From NCBI GenBank assembly GCA_013180625.2, contig SNVD02006942.1, positions 558,001 through 622,000 of the forward strand: 64,000 nt of DNA, given 5' to 3'. The DNA comes from Boswellia sacra. Lineage: Eukaryota > Streptophyta > Magnoliopsida > Sapindales > Burseraceae. Every line of letters begins with the position of its first letter. Position 1 is the first letter of the stretch. The notes below the pieces were generated by a model. It saw only the letters and a list, made by a program, of their open reading frames with translations. It was not told where the DNA came from and ran no database searches. This document shows positions 1 through 12,638 of the stretch, piece after piece. A program made the translations under genes and the position numbers.

Positions 1-352
1 AAATGATGTTGGATATAAAATTTTGTTTATATTTTCGTATTTTATTAAATTTGGATATTTCGATCGATTTCAAAATATTTGTTAGATTTTAAATTTATAA
101 ACTATTGATTGTATTATTTGTTTAGAATTTATACAAATCATCTTACACATATTATTGTCTAACTTGAAAATAAAAAAACGGGTTAAATGGGTTAGACTCG
201 GGTAACACGTTAAGTTAATAGTCGGGTTTGGATTTATATATTTAGACCCAATAAGTTAATGGGTCGGATTTGGATTAACATAATTTAACACGACACGAAT
301 ATGAAACGATACAAAACCGCTCTAACATGACCCGTTGCCAGATCTAAAATAA
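1..352. mobile_element. Probable end of a hAT-like element, cut by window edge
   Basis: Several short motifs such as GGGTTAGACTCGGG, AATGGGTCGG and GACACGAATATG are repeated in variant form, and the block ends in a TGACCCGTTGCCAG-type terminus near 335-350. That mix of degenerate GGGT/ACCC and CGACACGA motifs ending in a TTGCCAG terminus is seen in subterminal regions of plant hAT elements. The other end lies outside the window, so no inverted repeat or target duplication can be shown. This is a resemblance only. Confidence 0.3.
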
Positions 353-1384
353 TTCAATTCCAAAATCAAATGAAAGACCCAATTTTGACACCCTGGAAAT
401 GGGCAAATATTGAACAATCTGTCGAACACAAACCATGTTAATGTTTCCAACCTAGTTTATGTATTTAATATGTGATTCAAATGAGTATAATTATCCTTTC
501 ATACTCCCCATAACATATAAAGTAAACGAGTAAAATGTAAAAATATATTAATTAAATTAAAATATGTTGCATAATCATATATAATGTTATATTTGTTTAT
601 ATTGTAGTATTGTTTGATTGAAATATACGATAAGAGTATGAATACGTTTCTCTCATTCTCCCTCAAATATGAGTTAATTTGAAATATAATTAGAGACTTT
701 CCAAAAAAATTTATACAATTTATTAATTTGCAATATAATTAAGATTTTTTAAGGTCAATTATTATTTTCTAGGAATGTAAAAGATAGTTAACTACAACGT
801 AGTATTAGTCTTTTTTTTTTTTTGTCATTCAAAAAAAATTGTGTGTTGTTTGCACTTTTATTTATCATATTATAACAATTTTTAAGCTATGTGCAATTAA
901 TATATATTCCTTACTTACCCAAAAATGGTTAATTATGATTGGTTTTTGTTAGCTGTCGGTGTTTACCATTCAACCAAATTAAAGCTTTAAGCTATTAACA
1001 GTAGTGTAATTTTGGTTCCTTAACTATAATTTTGCTATTTTGATCTCTACATCAGTCCTTTGCCAATGGTTTAATTGCCACCACTTGACAGGATGATGAC
1101 CCACCTGATCATTTGCTAATTATTGCTACTTTAACATTGTTTATTAGAATATTATTTATTCTAATCATTTTACTTTTAAATAATTAACATCATTTTCAAC
1201 TAGAATGTTATATATGATACTCATTTTACTATCGAACTATGATCATTTGTAACTTGTCACATGTAACTAATTTATTACCGTTTAACTATATTCATTATCG
1301 CTTGAAAATTTAGAAAATTTAGAAAGTAAACCATGTCTATTATACTAAAAGATCTCAACGTTTTTATGTTAATCTTGACCGAGG

Positions 1385-1988
1385 GTTAATTTCACAAACT
1401 ATCCCTGAGGTTAGTAGAAATCACCATGACCATTTTTAGTTTTGAAAATCCCACATAACTCCCATCTCGTTTAAATACGTTAAAAAATATAAATTTTCCA
1501 AATTGACCATAGTTGATTATTAAAAAAAATTTCAAATTAGCAAAAAGTTAAATTTAGAAAAGCAAAGAAACTGCTTTGAAACACTTAAAACTTTACAATA
1601 ACTTTTTTTTACAAGTGCAAATGCGACAAATTTTTTATTATTTCAAGATTTCAATACATTATTTTAATATAAATTTTGTAATAATTATTTTTATTTTATG
1701 TATAATTTATTGTGGTAATAATTTGTTTTAAGACATTTTGGGATAATGGCTGATGGTAGACTTTTAGCAAGTTTTAGGTTTTAGATTTTATTTTTATTTT
1801 TTGTTATTTTAAAATTTTAAATATTTTTTAATAATCAACTGTGAGCAATTAGAAAAATTTATGTTTTTCTTTTTAAATAAACTTTTAACGATTCTTAACG
1901 AAGAAATGGCATATATGAGATTTTAAAACTAAAGGTGATTATGTTGGATTTCAGTGAATCTAAGTGAGAATTGGGAATTGACCCTTTT
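1385..1988. mobile_element. Mutator-like MITE with ~140-bp terminal inverted repeats
   Basis: The left end (about 1385-1525) reads GGGTTAATTTCACAAACTAT and continues to AGTTGATTAT. The reverse complement of about 1838-1988 reads GGGTCAATTCCCAATTCTCA and continues through a matching middle (TTTAGTTTT, ACGTTAA-like, TAAATTTT) to AGTTGATTAT. Long diverged inverted repeats around a short AT-rich core with no coding capacity fit non-autonomous Mutator-like (MULE) elements in plants. A clean 9-bp target duplication was not found, so exact ends and superfamily are inferred. Confidence 0.55.
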
Positions 1989-2748
1989 AACAATATGTTA
2001 TTTTTTATTACTCTTAAAATTCATTAGCTTAAACAAGTTCTTGAGAACTTCTCAACTTAATTATCTTTATTGTTCACTATAATATATGTCAAATGTTATG
2101 TAAGTGTTTTTTTTTTTCTTTTTTATATTTTAAACTGCTATTTTATATTTAATTTTTATTTAGTTTTGTGTCGGTCTATTTCAGCTTTAATTTAATGCTT
2201 GAAGTTGAAGGGGATCAAATAGATTATAATTTAAACAGTATCGACAATGATGGCCATAACAAATTGTTTGACAATTAACAATTTTGACAAGCACTTGCAT
2301 GTAAAATCAGAATTGCATATAAGATATCTATTTTAGGTACATCAAGCAGTCTAATCAAATCATATATTTATCTTTTAATAAGAAATTGAATTTAACGAAT
2401 CAAATAAGAAATCAGTATTATATTTTTTGTTATTATTAATATAATTTGTATTTGTATTTTAAATATATGTATTAAATTCTTAAAAATTATTTAATAATTT
2501 TTATACAATTTTTAAAAAAATTTATAATTTCCAAAAAAGTTATCTAATTTTTAAAGATTTTATATGTATCTAGATGGGTTAAAATTATTATTATTATTAT
2601 TATTATTATAACGACGATGATGACTACGATTATGATGTTAGACTATCTCGTATTGAAGGCCACCAAAACAGGAACAAAATGAGTGACTTTCTGACTAAGC
2701 AATAACCATCATTTGCTAATTAATCATTAACGTAATGACTACTACTTA

Positions 2749-2788
<40 letters not shown>

Positions 2789-2789
2789 T
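2749..2789. repeat. (ATT)n microsatellite
   Basis: About 13 ATT/TTA triplets in an uninterrupted run. A shorter interrupted ATT run lies near 2587-2609. Confidence 0.95.
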
Positions 2790-5700
2790 AAGTAGATCAT
2801 CGCAACCTTCAATATCACCACTATTCACATGTGAGTCAACATCCAATTCCCCCCCATTATTTAACACTGCTATGTTTTAAAAGAAACTAGCCTTGCGAAG
2901 ACCATCCATTTTTTATATTTCACAAACGAATAGGGATGTTAAAGTATAAAAAGTGAGAGCTAAATAGCAACTTAGCGAGCGATCTTAATAAATGCTAATA
3001 TTATTATTATTTCTTATTTATTTTGATAATGGTCTTCTTCTATCTAATCAATTATTAATGAATAGAGTTGTGGAAGATTGAACTTTTAAAACAACTTTGG
3101 AAACATTGTCAAATAATGGTTGTAGTACAGCTATGCTTGCCGTGACTCGTGCCATTCTTGTCTCCTTGCTGTCACTATAAATAGCATATGCGCAAGCTGA
3201 TTATAATTATAATTCACCTACTTGCCATATCTTCGCTGAATCACAAGTTGGAAATCACATGTTGGAGACAGTTCTTATATAAACGTACATGATCTTCCTA
3301 AATATTTAGATCATGCTAAATCATCCTTCATTTTTTACTTTAATTTGGTACATATCTGTTTGGTATTGTATTAAAATATTATTCTTTCCATACATTTTGA
3401 TAAACCTACTATAAATGGATCCAAAATACTAGTTGTTTATCTGCAAGAATATTGAGTTTAAGAACACTAAGCAGTTATTATTATTCGTTTAAAGTATTAT
3501 ATTGTTCATCTGTCCTTCACTTTTGTAATGTTACTTTTAAATTTCATGTAACCGATTTTATAAAAAACACTTCTATTGAATTGAGAGAACTTAAAGCACA
3601 TAAATTAGTTTCAAAATTTCATTCATTCACATATTATCATACTTCATATCGCTAGCGAATGAGATCTTAAACTTATTTTTACGATTTAAATTCGATCTCT
3701 TAACTAAATATATATATTTTGGATAAAAATAATTATGTGAAACCCAAAAACAAATATATAAGAGTGAAGAATGTATGCGTGAAGCTCGTCTTTGTTTTTT
3801 TCTTTTTTTTTTTAACTAGCTAATTCTTTCAAAGTGGTAGATTGAGGATCGATATCTTATCGAGTTGCCAAATTGAACCAAGTAACCAACATTGATTTAT
3901 ATGACAATAACGTTCTAAGGCTGAGGATTTTTGTGCAGGATATTTGATTGTGGCGTGATCTGAATTGTTTTTCTTCAACTTGAATTAAATAAATATTAGT
4001 GATCAACGAATAAGGATAAGAATGCAGCATACATAAATATTGCATATAAATTGATAATTGATATTATAATCACGTGGCTATTTTAAAATATTTTTAAGTT
4101 AATATAAGCATCAAGTCCTCTTGTGCATTACTGAACTGGTGAACTGAATTATTCTTCGGTTCATCATTAGATTTTTTTTTTCAAATATATATTTTTTTCT
4201 CTAAAAGTGCTTCTTGATGTTTATGTAAAATGTGCTTTTAGAAGCAACAGCGACCACTCGGCTCGCAAGTGAATGAGATGTCGCCGTACACTTGCAATTT
4301 GCAATTAGGTGAAGGCCTGGGCCAATTTCCTGCATTTTGCCGGATATTAAATGGGCTAATTTGCGAAAGTAATTGGACTTGATGGGCGTGGACGATGTTA
4401 CTTTCTGGGTCTCATATCTGCTCCACTTGTCCGATTATGGGCCTACATTCTAAGCCCATTTGGTAAGATTATGAAATTCATAGATCTTAGAATGGGCCTG
4501 CAAAATTCTTTTTCAGTTTGAGTAGTTCTATCTTGCCCCAACTTTTCATCTTATTAGCCCACATCTCTTATTTAGTAAAGATAAGACAATTTATCATCAA
4601 ACATAAATTCGATTTTAGACATATTTATGGTAAGGTTAAGTAAATTCTCATTTAATATTCAATTATATAACTTTCTTTTTTTTTATCTCATCCACTTCTT
4701 ATTTTGATACAAAGTTAATTAAATTATCATTTAATTTCTAGTTAAATTATTATTTAATCTTAATAGTCTTTAATTTTTTAAATCTTTGTTTTAATGTCAA
4801 TGATACATAAAAAAAAGTGATGGTCTCAATATTAATCAATTTTTTTTTCATATATTATCAAATTCTTCAAGCTCATATAAAAAAAAATCAATCAATATTT
4901 CTTAGGAAAGAGAAAGAAAAATAGATGATTTGATATTCATTATATCATTGATTGAAATTTAAAAACAAAGAAAGAAAAATGAATTTTAATAAATTTGAGA
5001 AGAAAAATATAAAATGGAAGAGAGAGAGAGAGAGATGGATCATGGATGGCGTGTGTGTGAGAGAGAGAGGGTGAGGTTGGTCATTAATTGTGTTGGAGAA
5101 AAAATAGGAAAAAATGATAGAGAAATATAAGAAAGAATTAAGAGTTTTTGTTAAATTCATTAACTCAATATTAATTATCTTATGTATTATATTTTTATTA
5201 CAATTATGTCCTTATTTAATATTGAGGTGGGGGCTAGTGAGACAAAAAATGAGGGTCAATAGAACTACTCTTTCAGTTTTCTTTCTAATCGTGTATATGA
5301 TATTAAATATTTTTAGATTTTATAAAAAAATGAAAAAACATATTCTTTTATTTTCCCTTAAAATGAGTTTATATTCAAAACTTTCTAGAGTCATATGACA
5401 TATCCACGTTTCTATCTCAAATTATGCTTCCTAAATTGGTGACTTTAATTTGGAACTACCACATAATTCATTACATTATTATAAGAAAAGTATTACAAAT
5501 AACTTTGAATTAATGCCTAATGTTGTATCAAAATATTAGCCATGACTCTACAATTAATCAGTTCCATTAAAATCTAACTTGTACACATAAAACTACAGAT
5601 AAATGACTCATATACCCTCACTTTGGTTGCTGTGTTATCCACCTCACCCAAATAGCCACATCTACTAACTACACAATCAATATCGAACACCGAATTAAAT

Positions 5701-7127
5701 GTTGTAAAAGCAGGGGTCTATAGATCGAAATTCATCCAAGGAGCCACAACCCCAACTCCTTTTCTAGAAATTGGAAAAAAAATTAGAGGAAAATTTGCAG
5801 CCACAGGCTGAGCAAGGAGTCACCCTTTGGCCACAACGGCCAAAATATTATAAATATTTGTATAATATTTTTATCAAAATATTATAAATAATCTTAGTTC
5901 AAGATTATTTATAATATTTTTCTTATTATTATACAATTCAATAGGCAATCATTGATTAATTTTTCTTCATTTGAGACATAAATTTGGGATGAAAATTGAT
6001 ATGAATAGTATTATTCTTTTGAGTAATGCAACACGTCGCAAAATTATATTGCAAATGTTGCGTATTAATGTAAGGCTATACCTAATTATCTATTATATAA
6101 CCACACCATTTGATTGGTAACCCATATATAAAGTCCACATTTTTTTTGGATGTAAATTTAAAACAAAAATTATGATAACTAAATATTGTATATTCTTTTC
6201 CATGGAAACCCTTAAAATATCTAATTAATTTGAAAATTAAATTCGTTTTTCCTCCCATTCGTCGTGATTTTTTGTAAACGATCAACAAGGTAAGCTGTGT
6301 AGATGAGTGGTGTGCTACTTGTATGGTAATTAACCACTTAAATTTTTTATTATATTTATTTTTTTGTAAAAAAAAAATTTCTCTCTCACAGACTTTAAAC
6401 CTTAAATAACTACCTATCTTCAATTGAAAAAAAAAACTAAAAAATACAATGAATTTCTTACACATTATCTATTCATCTATTATTGCATCTTTCTATGTGG
6501 ATGTGTTGCATTTTCCTACCAAAGAAAGAAATAAATTGCCTTTTTTTACTCTTTAAGTTGCAAGCACTTACACAATTAATTAAATTAATTATGGAAATTT
6601 TAAGAACTTAGATTTTCATGGATATGAAACTCAAATACATCTAAAGCATTCTAGATGTTTTAAATTGATGTTTACATGGCTTTTAATTACTCTTAGATAT
6701 ATCTGCAATTATTAACCTTTCTTCCAACCATTTTATTAAAGTAATTAACAGTCAAAAAGAATAATTACAATATCTCAATAAAAAAAAATAAAAAGAGCGT
6801 TAAAAAAATTCTAATTTATAAACCTTACTAGAGACAGATTTTTTTTTAATTTTAATGAAGAGAAGATTATTAGTTAAGAATCGCGGTAAAAGAAAATAGT
6901 TGGGTATCAATGGAGTTTTCCCAAAAAAAAATTTGGGGAAAAAATATTAAATAAGTATAGGGTAATATTGTAATTGGAATATTAAATTAGGTGTTATTAG
7001 GAAAAAAAAATTTTCTTATATTTCAAATAGAAGTGATTTTTTTTTTTAAAACTCAATTGTAGGAGGGCAATAGATTAAATATTGAGCCCAATGTGACCAC
7101 TCTGTGCATATAATAATTTATCTTGGG

Positions 7128-7313
7128 ATAACACAGTAGCCAATTTGACACCATCTCAATTCTCAAGAATATATCTCAAGCTAATTGGTAACTGCTATTA
7201 TAAAACTCAAGAAAATTTACATAACATAGTAGCCAATTTGACACCATCTCAATTCTAAAGAATATATCTCAAGTTAATTAGTAACTGCAATTATAAAACT
7301 CAAGGAAATTTAC
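7128..7313. repeat. Tandem duplication, two 93-bp units
   Basis: Units 7128-7220 and 7221-7313 both start ATAACA(C/T)AGTAGCCAATT and end in an AAATTTAC motif, differing at only a few positions. It is directly followed by a second local duplication (AGGGAAAAAATTTGGTAGTC near 7332 and 7394) that repeats the outer tip of the adjacent foldback. Confidence 0.9.
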
Positions 7314-7400
7314 TGTTATTCCTAGAAGCTAGGGAAAAAATTTGGTAGTCAATTTGTTAGCTAGCCATAAGGGTATATTTATCTTATTCAAGTAGGGAAA

Positions 7401-8291
7401 AAATTTGGTAGTCAATCCGTTAGCCATAAGGGCATATTTATCTTTGCACTCATTTATTTTATTCAAGAAATTAAAAAGAGGGTGTAGTGTGGGTAATAGG
7501 ACTTAAACCTGAGTTATGTATGAGAAGAGAGAGTATTAAAACTGCCAAGATAAAACTTTGATAATAAACTATTTTGAGTTAATACATTAAATATCCTTAA
7601 AAATTGCAACAACACATAATCATAAACAATCATAATTAAAAATTATACTACCTAAAGGAAAATTATTTAGCATAACGTTTAAAAATAAAAATTTCATAAA
7701 AGAAAATGGTAGTTTAAATAGTTCTCTTAAATTTTTTTATTTTGATTTGAAAAGTGTAAACGTCCAATTTCTCCTTAAACTAATTAATTTTCAAATTAAA
7801 AAGTTCAAGGAGAAAATGGTAGTTTAAATGGTTCTTATTTCAAATTAAAAATAAAATTCATTTAAACTACAATTTTCTTTTGTGAAATCTTTATTTTTAA
7901 AAGTTATGCTGAACAATTTTCCTTTGAAAATTGGAGAACAAATTAAAATAAAATTTTAAAAATACAATACAATTTTCTTTTTTAGATTTTTTATTTTTAA
8001 AGGTTATGCTAAATAATTTTCGTTTAGAAATGGTAGTACAATTTTTAATTATTATTGTTTATTATTTTTTAAATATGATATGTGTTGTTACAATTTTTCA
8101 TGATAGTTAATATATTAACTCAAAATTTGTCATTGCATCTAAATTGGTAGTTTCAATACTCTCTTTCTTCATATATAACCAAGTTTGAGTTCTACCACCC
8201 ACACCACACCCTCTTTTTAATTTCTTGAATAAGACAAATGAGTGTAGAAACAAATATACTCTTATGGATAACGGATTGACTAACGGAATTT
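7401..8291. mobile_element. Foldback (long inverted-repeat) element, ~0.9 kb
   Basis: The left arm starts AAATTTGGTAGTCAATCCGT at 7401. The reverse complement of the right end (to 8291) reads AAATTCCGTTAGTCAATCCG, and both continue through matching blocks: CATAAG, CACTCATTT, ATTCAAGAAATTAAAAAGAG, GGTGT(A/G)GTGTGGGT, GAGAGTATT and GAGTTAATA. The inner arm (7657-7713, with TTTAGCATAAC) has two inverted partners on the right, 7872-7927 and 7970-8028, so the structure is nested. No coding capacity is seen. Class is uncertain: foldback, or MULE-related with long repeats. Confidence 0.75.
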
Positions 8292-8403
8292 GGAAATGAG
8301 GTTGGGAGAGAGTGTTATTTCGCCCAAACTACGTGGATGACAATGTTACTTACTCTTTATAGAGACAAAGATCACTTTTTGAGTAATTATCGAATGATCT
8401 TTT

Positions 8404-8579
8404 GACACAATTTTTTAGACGTAAAACTAAACGCAAATTTATAAGTATTAATCTATAAAATCTAATAGTTAAGATGATTGATAAGGTGCTGACATAATTT
8501 TTTTGACATAAAACTAAACACACAAATTTATAAGTATTGATTCATAAAATATAATGGTCAAGATAATTGATGAGTTGCC
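8404..8579. repeat. Tandem duplication, two ~88-bp units
   Basis: Units 8404-8490 and 8491-8579 share GACA(C/T)AATTTTTT, AAACTAAAC, ATTTATAAGTATT and AAGAT(G/A)ATTGAT, with scattered differences. Both lie just outside the foldback element. Confidence 0.8.
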
Positions 8580-8788
8580 AATATTAAATAAATTTTTTAA
8601 CTTTCAATCTCGACCATTGGATTTGGTGAGATTAAGGGTCATAATACTTTGTATCAAAAGCTTGTGTTAAAATATCTCTTCCCATAGTTATAAGTCAGTG
8701 AAGATGAGGAAGTCCTAAAAGTGCAAACCAATCTGAAAAGTATAGTGTAATAGAAAATCACAAATGGAATATATGTGCATGTGCATAG

Positions 8789-8793
<5 letters not shown>

Positions 8794-8874
<81 letters not shown>
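8794..8874. repeat. (TA)n microsatellite, ~80 bp
   Basis: A near-perfect TA run broken once by TACATA near 8845. Its translation gives an artificial Tyr-Ile repeat protein, which I do not accept as a gene. Confidence 0.95.
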
Positions 8875-8877
<3 letters not shown>

Positions 8878-10016
8878 GCTTTTAATATATATCATCAAAT
8901 TGTATTACAAAAGTAAAAGGAGAAGAATTGAAACCATTCCATTATTCATATATTAAGTCATAACATCTATTACATAGATAAAGGGCTAGGTAGCTAGGTA
9001 GCTAGCTAGCTGCTTAGGCTATTAATTTTACAAGGAAATACTTAAATATATTGATAAAGTAATATGAAATTATAGAGCTGTCATTGTTGCTAACTTTAAG
9101 CTTCTTGTTTCTCACATAAAGGGATATATCAATATTAGTTAGTCAAGCAAAGCAAAAGCAAATAACGTTTACCACAACATTACTTAACATAAACCTTCTT
9201 AAGTTTTGTTAAGTTTGCATCTTTGATCCTTCTTTCCCTTTTATTCCTTCTCCCTCACTTGCCTTCCCCCACGCCAATTTATTCTTTCAATGATTACATG
9301 TTAGTAGATTCTATATACTGAGTATATATTATTCCAATAAAGTACCTAATTGTTTTATAAATAATAACTCGATTATTTCTTCAACAACAATGTTGAATAA
9401 GTACCATATTATTGAAATAAAAAAAGTTCGATTATACAAATTTAGGAAGAAATTTATGTAATTATATGTTTGGTGAAGTGAATCGCTTTGTGGATTTACA
9501 GCTTGAAAAAAATCTATTAAAGGATTGATATATTCAACATGTGATACACATGCATGAGCTACCATCTTTAGCACTCAAGTGTAATTTATCCCACGTGGGT
9601 ATTGTTATTATTATTATTATTTTCTGCTTTTTAATTTTCAATCTTTAATCTTGAAACGAAAAGTAAATACACCTATATAGCATCGTCTAAATATATTGTA
9701 AAAGGCTAACTAGCTAATTAATTAATTAATTAATTAAAACGTAACCTAATTGCCGACTTTGTGCCTTCTTAATTGCCAAGAGACGCAAAGAACTCAAAGA
9801 ATTGCGTAAGCTCCAAATACACCTCTTTTATTCTTTCGTTTCCAAATCTAACGGTGCAAAACCAACTTGAACCTACCATCCCTTCATCTCAACCGTCAAA
9901 TTTACATATCCAATTTAATAACTTATTTTAATGATGTTCTCCTGTCCTTTAGTTATTCTCGAATTGTTTCGTTGATGAATCTTATGTTGCATTTTCAGGT
10001 TCTTTAAACCCATCCT

Positions 10017-10241
10017 CTCCCTCTCTCTCTTTCTCCGAGAACTCTGTGTGGAGGTGAGAAGCCTCCGTTACTGCATTGGTATCATCTTCATTTAACATTT
10101 AATTTGTTAATGGTAATAATAATAATGCTTACAGCTTCCATGTTCATGACATCGTTTTTTTTTTTTTATGCATCTTAGTTTATCAATCACTTCAAAACTT
10201 TGGTTATATTTTTCATGATTGTCTTCCCAAACTGTATGCAG
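10017..10241 (+). promoter_or_regulatory. Putative 5'UTR exon and UTR intron of the PLATZ gene
   Basis: A CT-rich tract (10017-10035) is followed by a possible donor, GAG|GTGAGA at 10053/10054. A good acceptor, TGTATGCAG, ends at 10241, seven bases before the chosen ATG. This suggests a leader exon spliced just upstream of the start. No TATA box could be assigned with confidence. Confidence 0.4.
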
Positions 10242-10247
10242 TGACAA

Positions 10248-11426
10248 ATGTTGGTGCCGCCATGGCTGGAGTCTTTGTTATCTTCATCTTTCTTCACCAT
10301 TTGCCCTAGACACAGAGATGCCCCGCGTAATGAGTGCAATATGTACTGCCTCGATTGCATGGACGGCGCGTTTTGTTTCTACTGCCGATCCTCACGACAC
10401 AAAGATCATCCTGTAATTCAAGTGGGTACATTTATTTATAAGCCACATGCTCATTTCTTTTATGTATTGATATAGAATGTGATGCTCAGGATCGTATAAA
10501 CATATGTGTATCATCAAAACGGGATAATGTTACGTATGCAGATCAGACGGTCATCCTATCACGATGTGGTTAGGGTTAGTGAGATCCAGAACGTTTTGGA
10601 CATCAGTGAAGTGCAGACATACGTGATCAACAGTGCTAGAGTTCTTTTCCTAAATGAGAGACCGCAACCAAAAGGCTCTGCCGGTAAAGGCGTTTCTCAT
10701 CTCTGTGAAATGTGTGGGAGAAGTCTCTTAGACCCATTTCGTTTCTGCTCATTGGGATGTAAGGTTAGTCGTCTCTTCTCATTTCCTTTACTTTTTCACT
10801 CTTTTTCATCCCAAAATCCCATAACACTTTTGTTATCAAAACCGACATTGTTGCTGCCAACTTGATCATTCAGGTGTATTTGGGATTATTTTTCACATAC
10901 TTAAAACGTTTTCTAACAATTAAACGTATTCGTTTCATATATGTTTTTGTGAATTGTGATGTAACTATTAATTAGAAAGATTAATCTTGATACATTTCAG
11001 ATTGAAGACAGAAAATTAATCGTAGTGCACGCTTAATAGAGAAGTTTATTATTAGTGTATTTTTGAAAAGGGTTTTCAAATATAAATATATAGAAATTTT
11101 TATTACTTTGATCTCATTAATTTAATTTGTTCTACCTTAGCTTAGTTTAATTATTTGAATTTGAAGTAAAGGTAATTTTGTATTTTATAATTCAGCTAGC
11201 AGGAATCAAGAAGAATGGGGACGCGACTTTCATTTTAAGTAGCAACAAAAACGGGGAAGAAATGTCGCATACAAGAGAAGGAATGCCAAGAAGATTGGTA
11301 TCAAAGGAAGATGAAGAATTGCGTGAAGGACGACAAGAAGACATGTACAGAAGCACGCCTCCTCCAACTCATTCTAATTCAAGGAGAAGAAAAGGCATTC
11401 CCCATAGAGCACCTTTTGGGACTTAA
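10248..11426 (+). CDS. PLATZ-type zinc-dependent DNA-binding protein
   Basis: Three coding exons, 10248-10421, 10542-10763 and 11196-11426, join in phase 0 at GT-AG introns to give 208 residues, a normal length for this plant-specific family. The product starts [11 protein letters not shown]. Residues 30-57 hold the Cys/His-rich block C30-x3-C34-x2-C37-x5-C43-x2-C46 followed by [21 protein letters not shown] spans the first splice. The second metal-binding block is C113-x2-C116 with FRFCSLGCK at 126-132. The C-terminus is basic ([13 protein letters not shown]), a common PLATZ ending and a possible nuclear signal. Family members bind A/T-rich DNA and mostly repress transcription, and some interact with RNA polymerase III factors. 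The start was chosen because it directly precedes the conserved PPWLE motif. Function of this member is inferred from the family. Confidence 0.95.
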
Positions 11427-12465
11427 TAGTACTATAAAACTCAACTTAAATTAATTAACCCTTAATTTTATAATCATATATATTATATATTATTTTCTTT
11501 GTACATTACATCAAATCCAGCTCATTCTTTCACAAGCCAACCCACATGCTAGTCAATGTACATACCAAAACAATTAGGCAATTCTAAGCTGTGTTATGGG
11601 CCTATAAACAGCTATATGCATACAAATATAAATTTATATAATAGTAAGGTGTAAGTTACTTTTGAGATTGGGGCTCACTTAGTCTTCAATAATGTCGCAT
11701 TAATGCTTGGGACAATGCTAGGTGTAAATGTTATCTCTACTCAACACATGAACGGTTCGATCGTTTTCATGTATATATAAAAGCAACGACAGCTAAGCTC
11801 TGTTAATAGTTTGGTTCATGAAACGTGCAAAACATATATATATATGCTAATTGCCCCATTTTCATCATTCATTTTGCGAAACTTGTTTCTTTGCTATTGA
11901 GTGTGTCCTTGGTTAAAAATATTACTTATTACGACTCTAGATTTTTGGGAAACTGACCTATCTTCCATGTTTATAATTAGTTTTGTGTCGCATGAAAGGT
12001 CATGTTCTTGATTTTACTTGTCGTAATTTGATTCATATATATATGATGCTAAGTTTTTTTTTTTTTTGAATTGTTGGATATTAGACGTCATAATTATTGG
12101 CCACTCGTCATTTATATATTCTTGTCATAGAAAACTAAATGTTACATCAATTCGAATTGAAGTACAAACTTTGCAATTATAATACTATTGATATTATTAA
12201 ACTACTACGTGTATATACAATTAATTAAGGACATGAACTTGGCTCTCCCTTTCCTTCTTGTATAAGTAAATCAATTTTCTTCCGTTTTGTTGCCAACTTA
12301 ATTTCCATGAAGTAAAGAGTTTATAGTGGACATTAAAAATGGAAATCTATTCTGCATTTTAATTAATTCCATAACCAAGGCAAAAACATTTGAAGGAAAT
12401 CTGGATTAATTTAATTTGGGTTTGGAACTATTAAATGTAAACGTATAGAGGAATTATCCAACCTT

Positions 12466-12638
12466 TCTGCTAGGTGTCCGGGCCAGCTTACGCGCACCAC
12501 GACTAATCCTCGGACTGTCACGGTCTCCCACTTAAATCATGGAGGAGGCCATTGTGAAAACTCGAACCCAGGACTTCACCATTGGTGCTGTACCAACTCC
12601 ATCCTGGCACGCTTCACCACTTGAACCAACCTATTGTG
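12466..12638 (-). mobile_element. tRNA-derived SINE, Au-like, minus orientation
   Basis: Read on the minus strand, the copy starts with a box-A-like GGTTCAAGTGGTGAAG and has a box-B-like GGGTTCGAGT about 45 bases on, the spacing of a pol III promoter. It ends in a tract resembling GTGCGCGTAAGCTGGCCCGG, a hallmark of the widespread plant Au SINE. CCAACCT occurs just outside or at both ends (12458 and 12626), a possible target duplication. The family name comes from recall of that conserved 3' motif; a consensus alignment would settle it. Confidence 0.65.

Larger units (their letters stand above)
353..10016. other. Gene-free AT-rich intergenic stretch
   Basis: I see no open frame with family-like composition here. 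The longer frames (for example 6082-6465 minus and 5114-5398 plus) are low-complexity, rich in Lys, Phe, Ile and Asn, and look like chance frames in AT-rich DNA. What can be supported is repeats and transposon remnants, listed separately: inverted-repeat element, ATT tract, two tandem duplications, foldback and TA tract. GA runs near 5019-5035 and 5060-5069 are simple sequence. Confidence 0.7.

Noticed and set aside
6082..6465. 127-residue minus-strand frame
   Set aside because: Composition is Lys/Phe/Ile-rich AT-driven noise with no domain, signal or homologue-like motif.
8654..8848. Minus-strand frame encoding a Tyr-Ile repeat peptide
   Set aside because: It is a translation of the TA microsatellite plus flanking AT-rich DNA.
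12466..12638. A tRNA gene on the minus strand
   Set aside because: Box A and box B are present but they belong to a longer SINE; no complete cloverleaf or acceptor stem could be built.
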